Shown one piece after another: positions 25,075 to 34,115 of a stretch of DNA of 64,000 bases. The notes below the pieces were generated by a model. That model did not search any database. It saw only the letters and a program-made list of their open reading frames with translations, and was not told the DNA's origin. The first letter of the stretch is position 1, and each line of letters begins with the position of its first letter. Location of the stretch: NCBI RefSeq assembly GCF_042654065.1, contig NZ_JBHSFP010000007.1, positions 254,794-318,793 of the forward strand, given 5' to 3'. Position numbers and translations under genes: made by a program. Origin of the DNA: Sphaerisporangium dianthi. Lineage in GTDB: Bacteria > Actinomycetota > Actinomycetes > Streptosporangiales > Streptosporangiaceae.

Positions 25075-26193
25075 CTACTGGATCCCGGCCTCGGTGCACT
25101 TGTCGGCGTACTCGCCCTTGCACAGCTCTTCCTTGGTGACGAACCCGTCGGCGACGACGTCCTTGACGTTGTCGAAGGTGACCGACAGCGGGTCCAGCAG
25201 GACGGCGGGGACGTCCTGACCGGTCTGGGTGTCCTTGGTCGTGCCGCTGACGGTCGGCTTCTCGCCCTTGGCCAGGGCGACGGCCAGCTCGGCCGCGGCG
25301 TCCGCTTCCTTCTTGACCGCCTTGTAGACCGTCATGCACTGGTCACCGACGAGGATGTTCTGCAGGCCCTGGACGCCGGCGTCCTGCCCGGTGACCGGGA
25401 CCTTGCCGTTGAGCTTCTGCTTCTTGAGCACGGTGATGGCCGCGTTGCCCAGGTTGTCGTTGGCGGCGAGGACGCCGCCGATCTTGGACTCGGAGGTCAG
25501 CATCTGCTCGAAGATCGTGCCGGCCTTCACCGGGTCCCAGTCGGGAACGGACTGGTCGGGGCCCTTCTGGTACTCGCCCGCGTCGTACTTGGGCTTGAGG
25601 ACGCCGTCGTAGCCCTCCTTGAACTGCGTCGCGTTGTTGTCGGTGGGCGAGCCGTTCAGCTCGGCGACGATGGGCTTCTCGACCTTCTTGTCGGTCAGGC
25701 ACTTCACCAGGCCTTCGCCCTGCAGCTGGCCGACCTTGACGTTGTCGAAGCTGACGTAGTACGAGGCGCCGCCGCCGAGCGTCAGGCGGTCGTAGTCGAT
25801 GACCGGGACGCCCTGCGCCTTGGCCTTGTCGATGACGGCCTTGCCGGTGCCGCTGTCCAGGTTGACGATCAGCAGCACCGTGGCGCCGTTGGTGATCATC
25901 TGGTCCGCGATGGTCTGGAACGCGGTCTTGTCGTTCTGCGCGTTCTGGATGTCGTAGGCCACCCCGGCGGTCTTGAACGCCTCTTCGAGGTACTTGTGGT
26001 CCGCGGTCTCCCAGCGGGGGGAGGACTTGCTGTCGGGGAGGATGACACCGATCTTGCCGGGCTTGGCGGCCTCGGACGACGAGGCGGCGCCGCTCGGGGC
26101 CGCCTCGGTGCCACCGCTGTCGCCCCCGCAGGCGGTGAGACCGAGAGACAGTGCCGCCGCGGCGGCGGTCAGGCCGAGGATCCCTTTGCGCAT
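25075..26193 (-). CDS. sugar-binding lipoprotein of the ABC importer (XylF type)
   Basis: The 372-residue protein has a signal peptide with lipobox LTAC (Cys22), so it is tethered outside the membrane. The mature part is a type I periplasmic-binding fold: KIGVILPDSKSSPRWETADHK opens the first lobe, and LIVNLDSGTGKAVIDKAK, PVIDYDRLTLGG and GVLAANDNLGNAAI are the sugar-contacting loops of the XylF/ChvE group. It delivers the sugar to the downstream permease and ATPase. GGAC preceded by AAA lies about 14 bases before the ATG at 26193. As first gene of the four-gene unit its upstream DNA should hold the ROK-controlled promoter. Confidence 0.9.
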   Translation of the reverse strand: MRKGILGLTAAAAALSLGLTACGGDSGGTEAAPSGAASSSEAAKPGKIGVILPDSKSSPRWETADHKYLEEAFKTAGVAYDIQNAQNDKTAFQTIADQMITNGATVLLIVNLDSGTGKAVIDKAKAQGVPVIDYDRLTLGGGASYYVSFDNVKVGQLQGEGLVKCLTDKKVEKPIVAELNGSPTDNNATQFKEGYDGVLKPKYDAGEYQKGPDQSVPDWDPVKAGTIFEQMLTSESKIGGVLAANDNLGNAAITVLKKQKLNGKVPVTGQDAGVQGLQNILVGDQCMTVYKAVKKEADAAAELAVALAKGEKPTVSGTTKDTQTGQDVPAVLLDPLSVTFDNVKDVVADGFVTKEELCKGEYADKCTEAGIQ

Positions 26194-26262
26194 GGGTGCA
26201 CCGGGTCCTTTCTACAGAGATGGCCACTGACGGCGTGGCACAGGGGGTCTGTTTGGGAGGTG

Positions 26263-26283
26263 CCCGGCCGAGCTCTGGCCGGG
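26263..26283 (-). terminator. hairpin between TauE-type gene and ABC operon
   Basis: CCCGGCC (26263-26269) and GGCCGGG (26277-26283) form a perfect 7-bp stem with loop GAGCTCT. It may end the TauE-type transcript or be a structure in the leader of the sugar operon. Confidence 0.35.
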
Positions 26284-26318
26284 GAGATCACGGCCGTGAC
26301 CGGGTCTCGGGTTTGGCC

Positions 26319-26337
26319 GTTGTTTGAATGTTGTTTG
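26319..26337. promoter_or_regulatory. direct repeats upstream of the sugar operon
   Basis: GTTGTTTG occurs at 26319-26326 and again at 26330-26337, an 11-bp period that puts both on one face of the helix. About 60 bases farther up, TTGTT-N9-AACAA (26390-26408) is an inverted repeat. Both sets are AT-rich for this genome and are candidates for ROK regulator binding. Confidence 0.4.
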
Positions 26338-26423
26338 CGGCAACGTATTCCGTCCCACGTCCGGATGCCAGACCTGAGGCGGCCTAAGTTTGTTGTCGCC
26401 GGTAACAATCGGGAAACGTGCCC

Positions 26424-27149
26424 TTAACTGGCCAGGCTCTGCCCTATCAAGACAAGGGCTGACATGGTCGCTACCGCGAGGATTCCGGCCCTGACCCGCC
26501 CGCCGTCCAGGAACCGCCGCAGGGGGCCGGACGCCGCGAAGCCGGCGATCATGAACGGGATCAGCACCGCTCCGGCCAGCGCCGATCGGGCGGGCAGCTT
26601 GCCGACGACGGCGAGCAGCCCGAGGCTCTGCCCGGCGGACAGGACGAAGTACAGGGCGAGCGTCGCGCGGATCTGCGGCCCCTTGGCGTGCTGGTAGACG
26701 ATGCCCATGGGCGGGCCGCCGATGCCGGTCGCCGTGCCGGTGACGCCGGACACGAACCCCGCGCCGGCCAGCGTGGCCCCGTTGCGCGGGATCGCCACCG
26801 ACGAGGCGGTGACCGCCACCGCGACCAGCACCATGACGCCGACGAGGACGCCCAGCGCCTGGGTGCTGACGTACACGACGACGAACGCGCCGACGGCGCT
26901 GCCGGGCAGCCGGCCGAGGAGCGCGTACGCCAGCCCTCTCCAGTCGATCGTGCGCCATTCGGCGGCCAGGGTGAACAGCGGCAGCGTGAGGTTGACGATC
27001 TGGACGGCCCCCGGCATCACGGTCGGGTCGAGCACCGCGATGATCGGCGCCGCCACCAGCCCGAGCCCGAAACCGACCCCTCCTTGCACGACGGCGCCGA
27101 CGAACACCGCCAGCCCGCCGATCAGTACATAGAACACCTCAACGCCCAT
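26424..27149 (-). CDS. TauE/SafE family membrane transporter
   Basis: The 241-residue protein has about seven or eight hydrophobic helices and the two glycine-rich repeats of the family: VGAVVQGGVGFGLGLVAAP near the N-terminus and GFVSGVTGTATGIGGPPMG near the middle. TauE/SafE proteins export sulfite, sulfoacetate or other organosulfur and small organic anions; the substrate here is unknown. The ATG at 27149 lies seven bases after a TACTGT box on the minus strand, so the message is probably leaderless. The gene is flanked by acnA and the sugar operon and appears to be its own unit. Confidence 0.87.
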   Translation of the reverse strand: MGVEVFYVLIGGLAVFVGAVVQGGVGFGLGLVAAPIIAVLDPTVMPGAVQIVNLTLPLFTLAAEWRTIDWRGLAYALLGRLPGSAVGAFVVVYVSTQALGVLVGVMVLVAVAVTASSVAIPRNGATLAGAGFVSGVTGTATGIGGPPMGIVYQHAKGPQIRATLALYFVLSAGQSLGLLAVVGKLPARSALAGAVLIPFMIAGFAASGPLRRFLDGGRVRAGILAVATMSALVLIGQSLAS

Positions 27150-27156
27150 GCGTCGC

Positions 27157-27162
27157 ACAGTA
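27157..27162 (-). promoter_or_regulatory. -10 element of the TauE-type gene
   Basis: On the minus strand TACTGT is followed by seven bases and then the ATG at 27149, consistent with a leaderless message. Confidence 0.5.
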
Positions 27163-27270
27163 GACGGGGGCCGCCCACCTGGCGCAACGGGTTATCGGCG
27201 GACCGGAATCGAGTCTCCGGGCGGCGGGGAGGCCCGTGCGCCGCCCGGCCCGTGGGCCGGGCGGCGGAGC

Positions 27271-30084
<2,814 letters not shown>

Positions 30085-30236
30085 GGAGACTCGCCTCCCT
30101 CATTTCACGCTCATCGCCACTGATGATGGGTCGCAGACTGTGCCTGGTTCGCCCCATAGATCCTGCCGCACCGGTGGAGTGCCGCCGCCAGTCGGGTCGG
30201 CTCAGCCACGTCCGCTCGCACGGATCTCTCGACATC

Positions 30237-30266
30237 AAGATATCGCCTGACATATCTCGACATCAA
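30237..30266 (-). promoter_or_regulatory. predicted acnA promoter
   Basis: On the minus strand TTGATG (-35, 30266-30261) and TATCTT (-10, 30242-30237) are 18 bases apart. The -10 is duplicated context: CTTGATGTCGAGA occurs twice, once over each element, 27 bases apart. AGATAT and ATATCT flank the spacer as an inverted repeat. Transcription would start near 30230. Confidence 0.55.
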
Positions 30267-30282
30267 GTTACTTCAAAGTAAC
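30267..30282. promoter_or_regulatory. 16-bp palindrome abutting the acnA -35 box
   Basis: GTTACTTCAAAGTAAC is a perfect inverted repeat (7-bp arms, 2-bp centre) immediately upstream of the acnA -35 element. At this position a bound regulator could activate or repress acnA. The TACTT/AAGTA half-sites resemble operators of some winged-helix regulators, but the protein is not known. Confidence 0.6.
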
Positions 30283-30351
30283 ATGGGGCCGCGGCCGGGA
30301 TCGGGGACGGCGCGAGGACGGACGGCCGTCTCGGGAGGAGGCGCGTGCGGC

Positions 30352-31089
30352 CTAGAGGGACGGCATGAGCCGCGCGGCGAACAGGCCGATCACGATCACC
30401 GACAGCACCGGGCCAAGGATCTTGATCTCGAACGCCCTGCCGGTCTTGATGCCGATCTTCCACGGCAGCAGCCACCGGTGCCGCAGCGGCCACAGCACCG
30501 GGCATCCGCGCTCGGTCAGGCAGTCGCCGACGACGTGCGCGAGGCAGCCGAAGGTGATCGCGAAGCCCAGCCACAGGTATCCGACGTGGGCGGAGCGGAG
30601 CAGGATGAACGCCATGGCGGTGAGGCCGATGTTGACCATCGCCGAGGTGATGGTCTTGCCGGGAATGCCGATGCCCACCGCCCTCAGCGCGAGGCCGATC
30701 ATCAAGATCACCACGATGTCGCGCCCGATGGGAAAGCGGTCGGCGAGCAGGTGCGCGCCGAGGCCGGCGGCGATCGCGAACACCAGCGAGTGGGTCGCGT
30801 GCCGGTGGCCGCCGCTGGCCCAGTTGACCGCCTTGCTCAGCACCCAGGTGGCCGGTCCGAACGTCTGGGCGATCGTCGCGTGCGGATGGTCGAGATCGGG
30901 CAGCATCGCCGCCCCCGCGCACACCAGGGCGCCGGCGACCACCTCGGCCGGGGACAGCGCGTTGGCCACGATCGGCGTCAGGTCGCCGGTGAGCCCGGAC
31001 AGCGCCGTCAGGCCCGGCAGCGCGACGAGGCCGGGAGCGACCAGCAGCCAGGCCGCCGCTCCGCTCAGCGCGTGTGTATGCCCCATCAT
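30352..31089 (-). CDS. YdjM-family membrane-bound metal-dependent hydrolase (DUF457)
   Basis: The 245-residue protein has about six or seven membrane helices. The N-terminal MMGHTHALSG, then AAMLPDLDHPHAT (near residue 68) and GGHRHATHSL (near 100) form the His/Asp metal site of the YdjM family; CLAHVVGDCLTERGCPVLWP is the closing block with further His and Asp. These proteins are linked in other bacteria with the SOS response and membrane maintenance, but their reaction is not known. The start ATG at 31089 begins the conserved MMGHTHALSG; a GTG at 31110 overlaps a TAGGGT box. Two hundred and seventy bases separate it from acnA. Confidence 0.85.
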   Translation of the reverse strand: MMGHTHALSGAAAWLLVAPGLVALPGLTALSGLTGDLTPIVANALSPAEVVAGALVCAGAAMLPDLDHPHATIAQTFGPATWVLSKAVNWASGGHRHATHSLVFAIAAGLGAHLLADRFPIGRDIVVILMIGLALRAVGIGIPGKTITSAMVNIGLTAMAFILLRSAHVGYLWLGFAITFGCLAHVVGDCLTERGCPVLWPLRHRWLLPWKIGIKTGRAFEIKILGPVLSVIVIGLFAARLMPSL

Positions 31090-31204
31090 GCGTAGATCAC
31101 GATGCGGCACCCTACGGCAAAACCCCCGTCAAACGGCGGAGGTGTCCTGCCCGGCATGCGGCGTGTCGCCTCGCGTCCGGCCATGCGGTCAGCACATCAG
31201 CGGC

Positions 31205-31284
31205 CCTGAAAAAAAGAAAAGGACGGGGCCGTTCCGCTCCAAGAGCACCCCCCAGCCCTCTCAGAGCGGAACGACCCGTCCGAC
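31205..31284 (-). ncRNA. candidate small RNA with a long hairpin and U-tract
   Basis: Read on the minus strand, GGACGGGTCGTTCCGCTC pairs with GAGCGGAACGGCCCCGTCC (one bulged base) across a G-rich loop of about 24 bases, and the stem is followed directly by TTTTCTTTTTTT. This is a classical intrinsic terminator, rare in such a GC-rich genome. No protein gene on the minus strand ends here. A GGAAC-N18-GTT box lies just upstream (31292-31317), which would start an RNA of about 80 bases that is almost entirely the hairpin. Expression is not shown. The opposite strand has the poly-A in front of the stem, so a plus-strand RNA would lack a terminator. Confidence 0.45.
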
Positions 31285-31291
31285 TCCTGAT

Positions 31292-31317
31292 AACGCTCGC
31301 ATCTCGGCATGTGTTCC
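31292..31317 (-). promoter_or_regulatory. candidate ECF sigma factor promoter (SigR/SigH type)
   Basis: On the minus strand GGGGAAC (GGAAC at 31317-31313) is followed after 18 bases by GTT (31294-31292). The GGAAY-N18-GTT layout is the recognised consensus of the SigR/SigH stress sigma factors of actinomycetes. The start site would fall near 31284, at the foot of the candidate small RNA. Confidence 0.4.
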
Positions 31318-31435
31318 CCGGTGAGCGTGATGTGCGTCACTCATTTCGCGGCCTCCGCGCCACGGTGGCCGCCGGCCGCCCCCGCGGCCCCACCCCACGG
31401 CCGTCCGGCGGCCTCTCCGCACGTCTTCTCAAGGG

Positions 31436-31464
31436 TTGCTCTTAGAACGTTCGCGATATATCTT
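31436..31464 (+). promoter_or_regulatory. promoter and operator of the His-rich PadR gene
   Basis: TTGCTC (31436-31441) and TATCTT (31459-31464) are 17 bases apart. The palindrome GATATATC (31455-31462) overlaps the -10 box, a suitable place for autorepression by the PadR protein. GAACGTTC (31445-31452) lies in the spacer. Confidence 0.55.
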
Positions 31465-31513
31465 TGAAGCATCGAGAACGGTCGACGGTCGATCGTCACG
31501 AGAGGAGAGCGCG

Positions 31514-32257
31514 ATGACGGCATTCGCGATGGGCGACGCGCCCTGGGGATTCCCGCACGGCATGAGACACCCGACGCTCGGCGCCCTGGGCGCCATCGCC
31601 GCCTTGCGGCAGGCCCATCACCACCACCACGGCCGGCACGGCGACGACGAGGACGGCCCGGGCCAGGACCGCCGCCACCGGGGCTCCCGGGGCGGCCGCA
31701 GAGGGCCGGGCCCCTGGGACTTCGGCCCGGGGCCGTTCCGGCCGGGCTTCCCGTTCGGGTTCGGCGGCGGCCGGCCGCCGTTCGGCAGAGGCGGGCGCAA
31801 GGCCAAGCGCGGCGACGTCCGCGCCGCGATCCTGGCGCTGCTGGCCGAGGAGCCGCGCAACGGCTACCAGATCATCCAGGCGATCGCCGAGCGCAGCGAG
31901 GGCGGCTGGAAGCCCAGCCCCGGCGCGGTGTACCCGGCGCTCCAGCAGCTCGCCGACGAGGGGCTCGTGCGGGCCGAGGAGACCGAGGGCCGCAAGACCT
32001 TCCAGCTCACCGAGGCGGGCCTGGCCTACGTGGCCGAGCACCCCGACGAGGTGCGCTCCCCATGGGAGGAGATGACGCCGAACCTCGAGGAAGGCGTCTA
32101 CGAACTGTTCGATCTGAGCCGCCAGGCCGCCGCGGCGCTCTTCCAGATCGCGCAGACTGGGAGTGACGCCCAGGTCGTCCAGGCGAAGGCCATCCTGGCC
32201 GACACCCGGCGCAAGCTCTACCAGATCCTGGCCGACGGCGACACCCCGGAGGAGTGA
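31514..32257 (+). CDS. PadR family regulator with a His/Gly/Pro-rich N-terminal arm
   Basis: The 247-residue protein has an unstructured arm of about 98 residues: a run of five His (residues 35-39), then acidic HGDDEDG, then Gly/Arg/Pro/Phe-rich sequence with GFPFGFGGGRPPFGRGG. The PadR winged helix follows (about 100-178; GDVRAAILALLAEEPRNGYQIIQ), and a short helical tail ends the protein. E. coli YqjI has the same plan, a His-rich arm on a PadR domain, and senses nickel, so metal sensing is a reasonable inference here. GAGGAGAG lies ahead of the ATG at 31514. The DUF1707 gene follows after six bases and should be co-transcribed. Confidence 0.88.
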   Translation: MTAFAMGDAPWGFPHGMRHPTLGALGAIAALRQAHHHHHGRHGDDEDGPGQDRRHRGSRGGRRGPGPWDFGPGPFRPGFPFGFGGGRPPFGRGGRKAKRGDVRAAILALLAEEPRNGYQIIQAIAERSEGGWKPSPGAVYPALQQLADEGLVRAEETEGRKTFQLTEAGLAYVAEHPDEVRSPWEEMTPNLEEGVYELFDLSRQAAAALFQIAQTGSDAQVVQAKAILADTRRKLYQILADGDTPEE

Positions 32258-32263
32258 GCCTCG

Positions 32264-32857
32264 ATGACATCGCGGGACGATCTGCGCATCGGCGACGCGG
32301 AGCGCGACGAGGTGGCGGCCGCCCTGCGCGAGCACTTCGCGCAGGGCCGGCTCACCCACGAAGAGCTTGACGAGCGGCTCGACACGGCCCTCGCCGCCCG
32401 CACCGCGGGCGAACTGCGGCAGGTGACGGCCGACCTTCCCGGGTCCGCCGCCCACCGCTCCGCCGCGCAGGGCCGCGCTCCCGCGATGGAGGGCCACCAC
32501 GGCCCATGGCCCGGCCCATGGGGGGGCCGGGCCGGCCTGCGGCCCGGCGACGGCCACGGGCCTCAGGGGTGGCCGGGCGGCGGCTGGCCGCCGCCGCAGG
32601 CCGGCCCGGCGGTCTGGGCCGAGCACATGGCCGCCGTCCGCCGTGAGCACATGGGCCGGCGGGGCCGGCGCCACGGCGGGCCGCCGGTACCGCTCGTGAT
32701 CCTCGCGGTCGTCCTGATCGCCGCCGTGGTCTCCGGGTCCGTGGCGCCGATCTTGGGGGTGCTGAAGGTGCTGTTCCTCATCTGGATCGTCATGGCCGTG
32801 CTGGGGCTGGCCCACCGCCGCCACCACCGCCGGCCGCGCGTCGGCCGCCGCCTCTGA
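32264..32857 (+). CDS. DUF1707 membrane protein
   Basis: The 197-residue protein begins with a DUF1707 domain (about 5-57; RIGDAERDEVAAALREHFAQ and GRLTHEELDERLDTALAART), a short SHOCT-like helical pair common at the N-terminus of actinobacterial membrane proteins. A Gly/Pro/Trp/His-rich middle (70-125) leads to two membrane helices (about 141-160 and 163-182) and a His/Arg-rich tail. The His-rich segments (MEGHHGPWPGPWGG, HRRHHRRPR) could bind metal and fit the His-rich PadR regulator encoded just upstream. The function is unknown. Confidence 0.85.
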   Translation: MTSRDDLRIGDAERDEVAAALREHFAQGRLTHEELDERLDTALAARTAGELRQVTADLPGSAAHRSAAQGRAPAMEGHHGPWPGPWGGRAGLRPGDGHGPQGWPGGGWPPPQAGPAVWAEHMAAVRREHMGRRGRRHGGPPVPLVILAVVLIAAVVSGSVAPILGVLKVLFLIWIVMAVLGLAHRRHHRRPRVGRRL

Positions 32858-33280
32858 GCCGGCCGCGCCCCGCCGTCGCCGTGCCGGCCGCCCCGGCGTC
32901 ATGAGCCGGCGACACCCCGGCGTTGCGAGCCGGCGACACCCCGGCGTTGCGAGCCGCCGACGCCCCTCGTTTCGAGCCGGTGACGCCCCGGCCGCCGCAC
33001 CGGCGAGCCGGGCGCGTCACCGGCTCGCCGGGCTCGTGACGCCACGGGACGCGCCTCCACGGGAACGTTCCGCGGACCGGCCGCGCGCGGCCGCTTCGCG
33101 ATTTGGGCCTTGACGCCTCCAGTCAGCCGTTTCATGATCGGCCTGTCTTCCCGACCGTCGTCATTCCCGGGTTTCGGCTCGCGCACGTCCGGGCATGGTG
33201 GCGCACGTTGCCCGCGATCAGGGCGCCGCCGGCCTCGTGGAACCGCCACGGGCTCCGCACCCGACGACGAGGAGTGGTTC
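32858..33280. other. intergenic region with tandem repeats, no gene recognised
   Basis: This 423-base gap holds a 24-bp tandem repeat in its first part, then GC-rich sequence with the palindrome GGAACGTTCC at 33062-33071, and finally the leader of the DUF6879 gene. The reading frame of that gene stays open upstream to 33110 but codes for nothing recognisable. Confidence 0.5.
32891..32985. repeat. 24-bp tandem repeat, four units
   Basis: The unit starts CCCCGGCGTTGCGAGCCGGC and is 24 bases long. Units at 32891, 32915 and 32939 differ by a few bases; the fourth (32963) is 23 bases and more diverged. There are no spacers between units, so this is a minisatellite and not a CRISPR array. Confidence 0.85.
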
Positions 33281-33943
33281 ATGGGCCCGGTCACGGAAAA
33301 TCATCTCGATGGCCGTGTTCTCCAGCGGGCCCGCGACGTCGACGCGGTCGTCCTGCCCCCAGAGGCGTACGGCCCCGAGTTCAGGGCTGCCTACGAGAGC
33401 GCCCAGGGCGTGGTGTGGAAGCTCGAACGCGCCCAGCACTTCCACGAGCCCTACGAGCCGAGCTGGCAGGCCATGGTCGCCGGCGATTGGGAACGTTCCC
33501 TGCGCCTCATCGATGAGTCGCGCGGCACCCTGGCCGCCGACTACGCCGGCTACGCCGAGTTCCGGCGGGTCCGCGTCGTCGAGACGCCGCTCTCCCCCTA
33601 TATGCAGTGGGAGCTGCACGTGCTCGCCGCGCGCGCCGACGCCGGCGAGCGGGTGCGCGTGGTGCCCGCCTCGGCCGTCCGCGACCTCGAGCGTCCCGCG
33701 CCGCTGCCCGAGCTGCTCGTCTTCGAGTCCGACCTGATGTACGAGGTGCTCTACGACGCCACCGGCGCGCACCTCGGCGGGCGACGCATCACCGAGCCCG
33801 GCACCGTCGGGGCGTGCCTGGCCACCGTGGCGGCGCTGTACGAGCAGGGCGAGGACCTCGTGGCGTATTTCCGGCGCGAGGTGCTCCCCCTCCCCGCCCC
33901 GCGGCCCCTCACCTCGCGCCCGCGCCCGGTGCCGTCCGCCTGA
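33281..33943 (+). CDS. DUF6879 family protein
   Basis: The 220-residue soluble protein has blocks typical of a family widespread in Streptosporangiales and Streptomyces: AQHFHEPYEPSWQAMVAGDWERSL near residue 50, then YAEFRRVRVVETPLSPYMQWELHVL, and LPELLVFESDLMYEVLYDATG near 150. These genes often accompany XRE/HTH regulators in developmental or defence-like contexts; no such partner is next to this one. It has no catalytic motif. The ATG at 33281 follows GAGGAGTG by seven bases. The palindrome GGGAACGTTCCC occurs inside the coding region (33489-33500), echoing one upstream of the gene. Confidence 0.75.
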   Translation: MGPVTENHLDGRVLQRARDVDAVVLPPEAYGPEFRAAYESAQGVVWKLERAQHFHEPYEPSWQAMVAGDWERSLRLIDESRGTLAADYAGYAEFRRVRVVETPLSPYMQWELHVLAARADAGERVRVVPASAVRDLERPAPLPELLVFESDLMYEVLYDATGAHLGGRRITEPGTVGACLATVAALYEQGEDLVAYFRREVLPLPAPRPLTSRPRPVPSA

Positions 33944-33971
33944 CCGCGCCGCCCGACGCGGACCGCGCGAC

Positions 33972-34111
33972 CAGGCGTCCCGGCACGGGCCACGATCCGA
34001 CGTCCGGTCCAGCCCGTGATCAGGCGTCCGGTCCAGCCCGTGAGCACGCATCCGGCATGGGCCGAAGCCGGGCATCCCGTCCAGGCCGTGAGCAGGCGTT
34101 CGGCGCCGGCC
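33972..34111. repeat. degenerate 24-bp tandem repeat
   Basis: Five to six units with a 24-base period fill the gap between convergent genes. The clearest unit (34021-34044) starts CAGGCGTCCGGTCCAGCCCG. The unit is unrelated in sequence to the repeat at 32.9 kb but has the same period. Confidence 0.75.
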
Positions 34112-34115
34112 GGGG

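Noticed and set aside
31205..31290. 6C-type RNA on the plus strand (loop with six C)
   Set aside because: Only one C-run hairpin is present instead of two, and the poly-T terminator belongs to the minus strand.
32891..32985. Possible CRISPR array
   Set aside because: The units are contiguous with no unique spacers, and no cas genes are present.
33062..33500. GGAACGTTCC palindromes near the DUF6879 gene as SOS boxes
   Set aside because: The actinobacterial LexA box needs GAAC-N4-GTTC; here the halves abut without a spacer, and one copy lies within codons.
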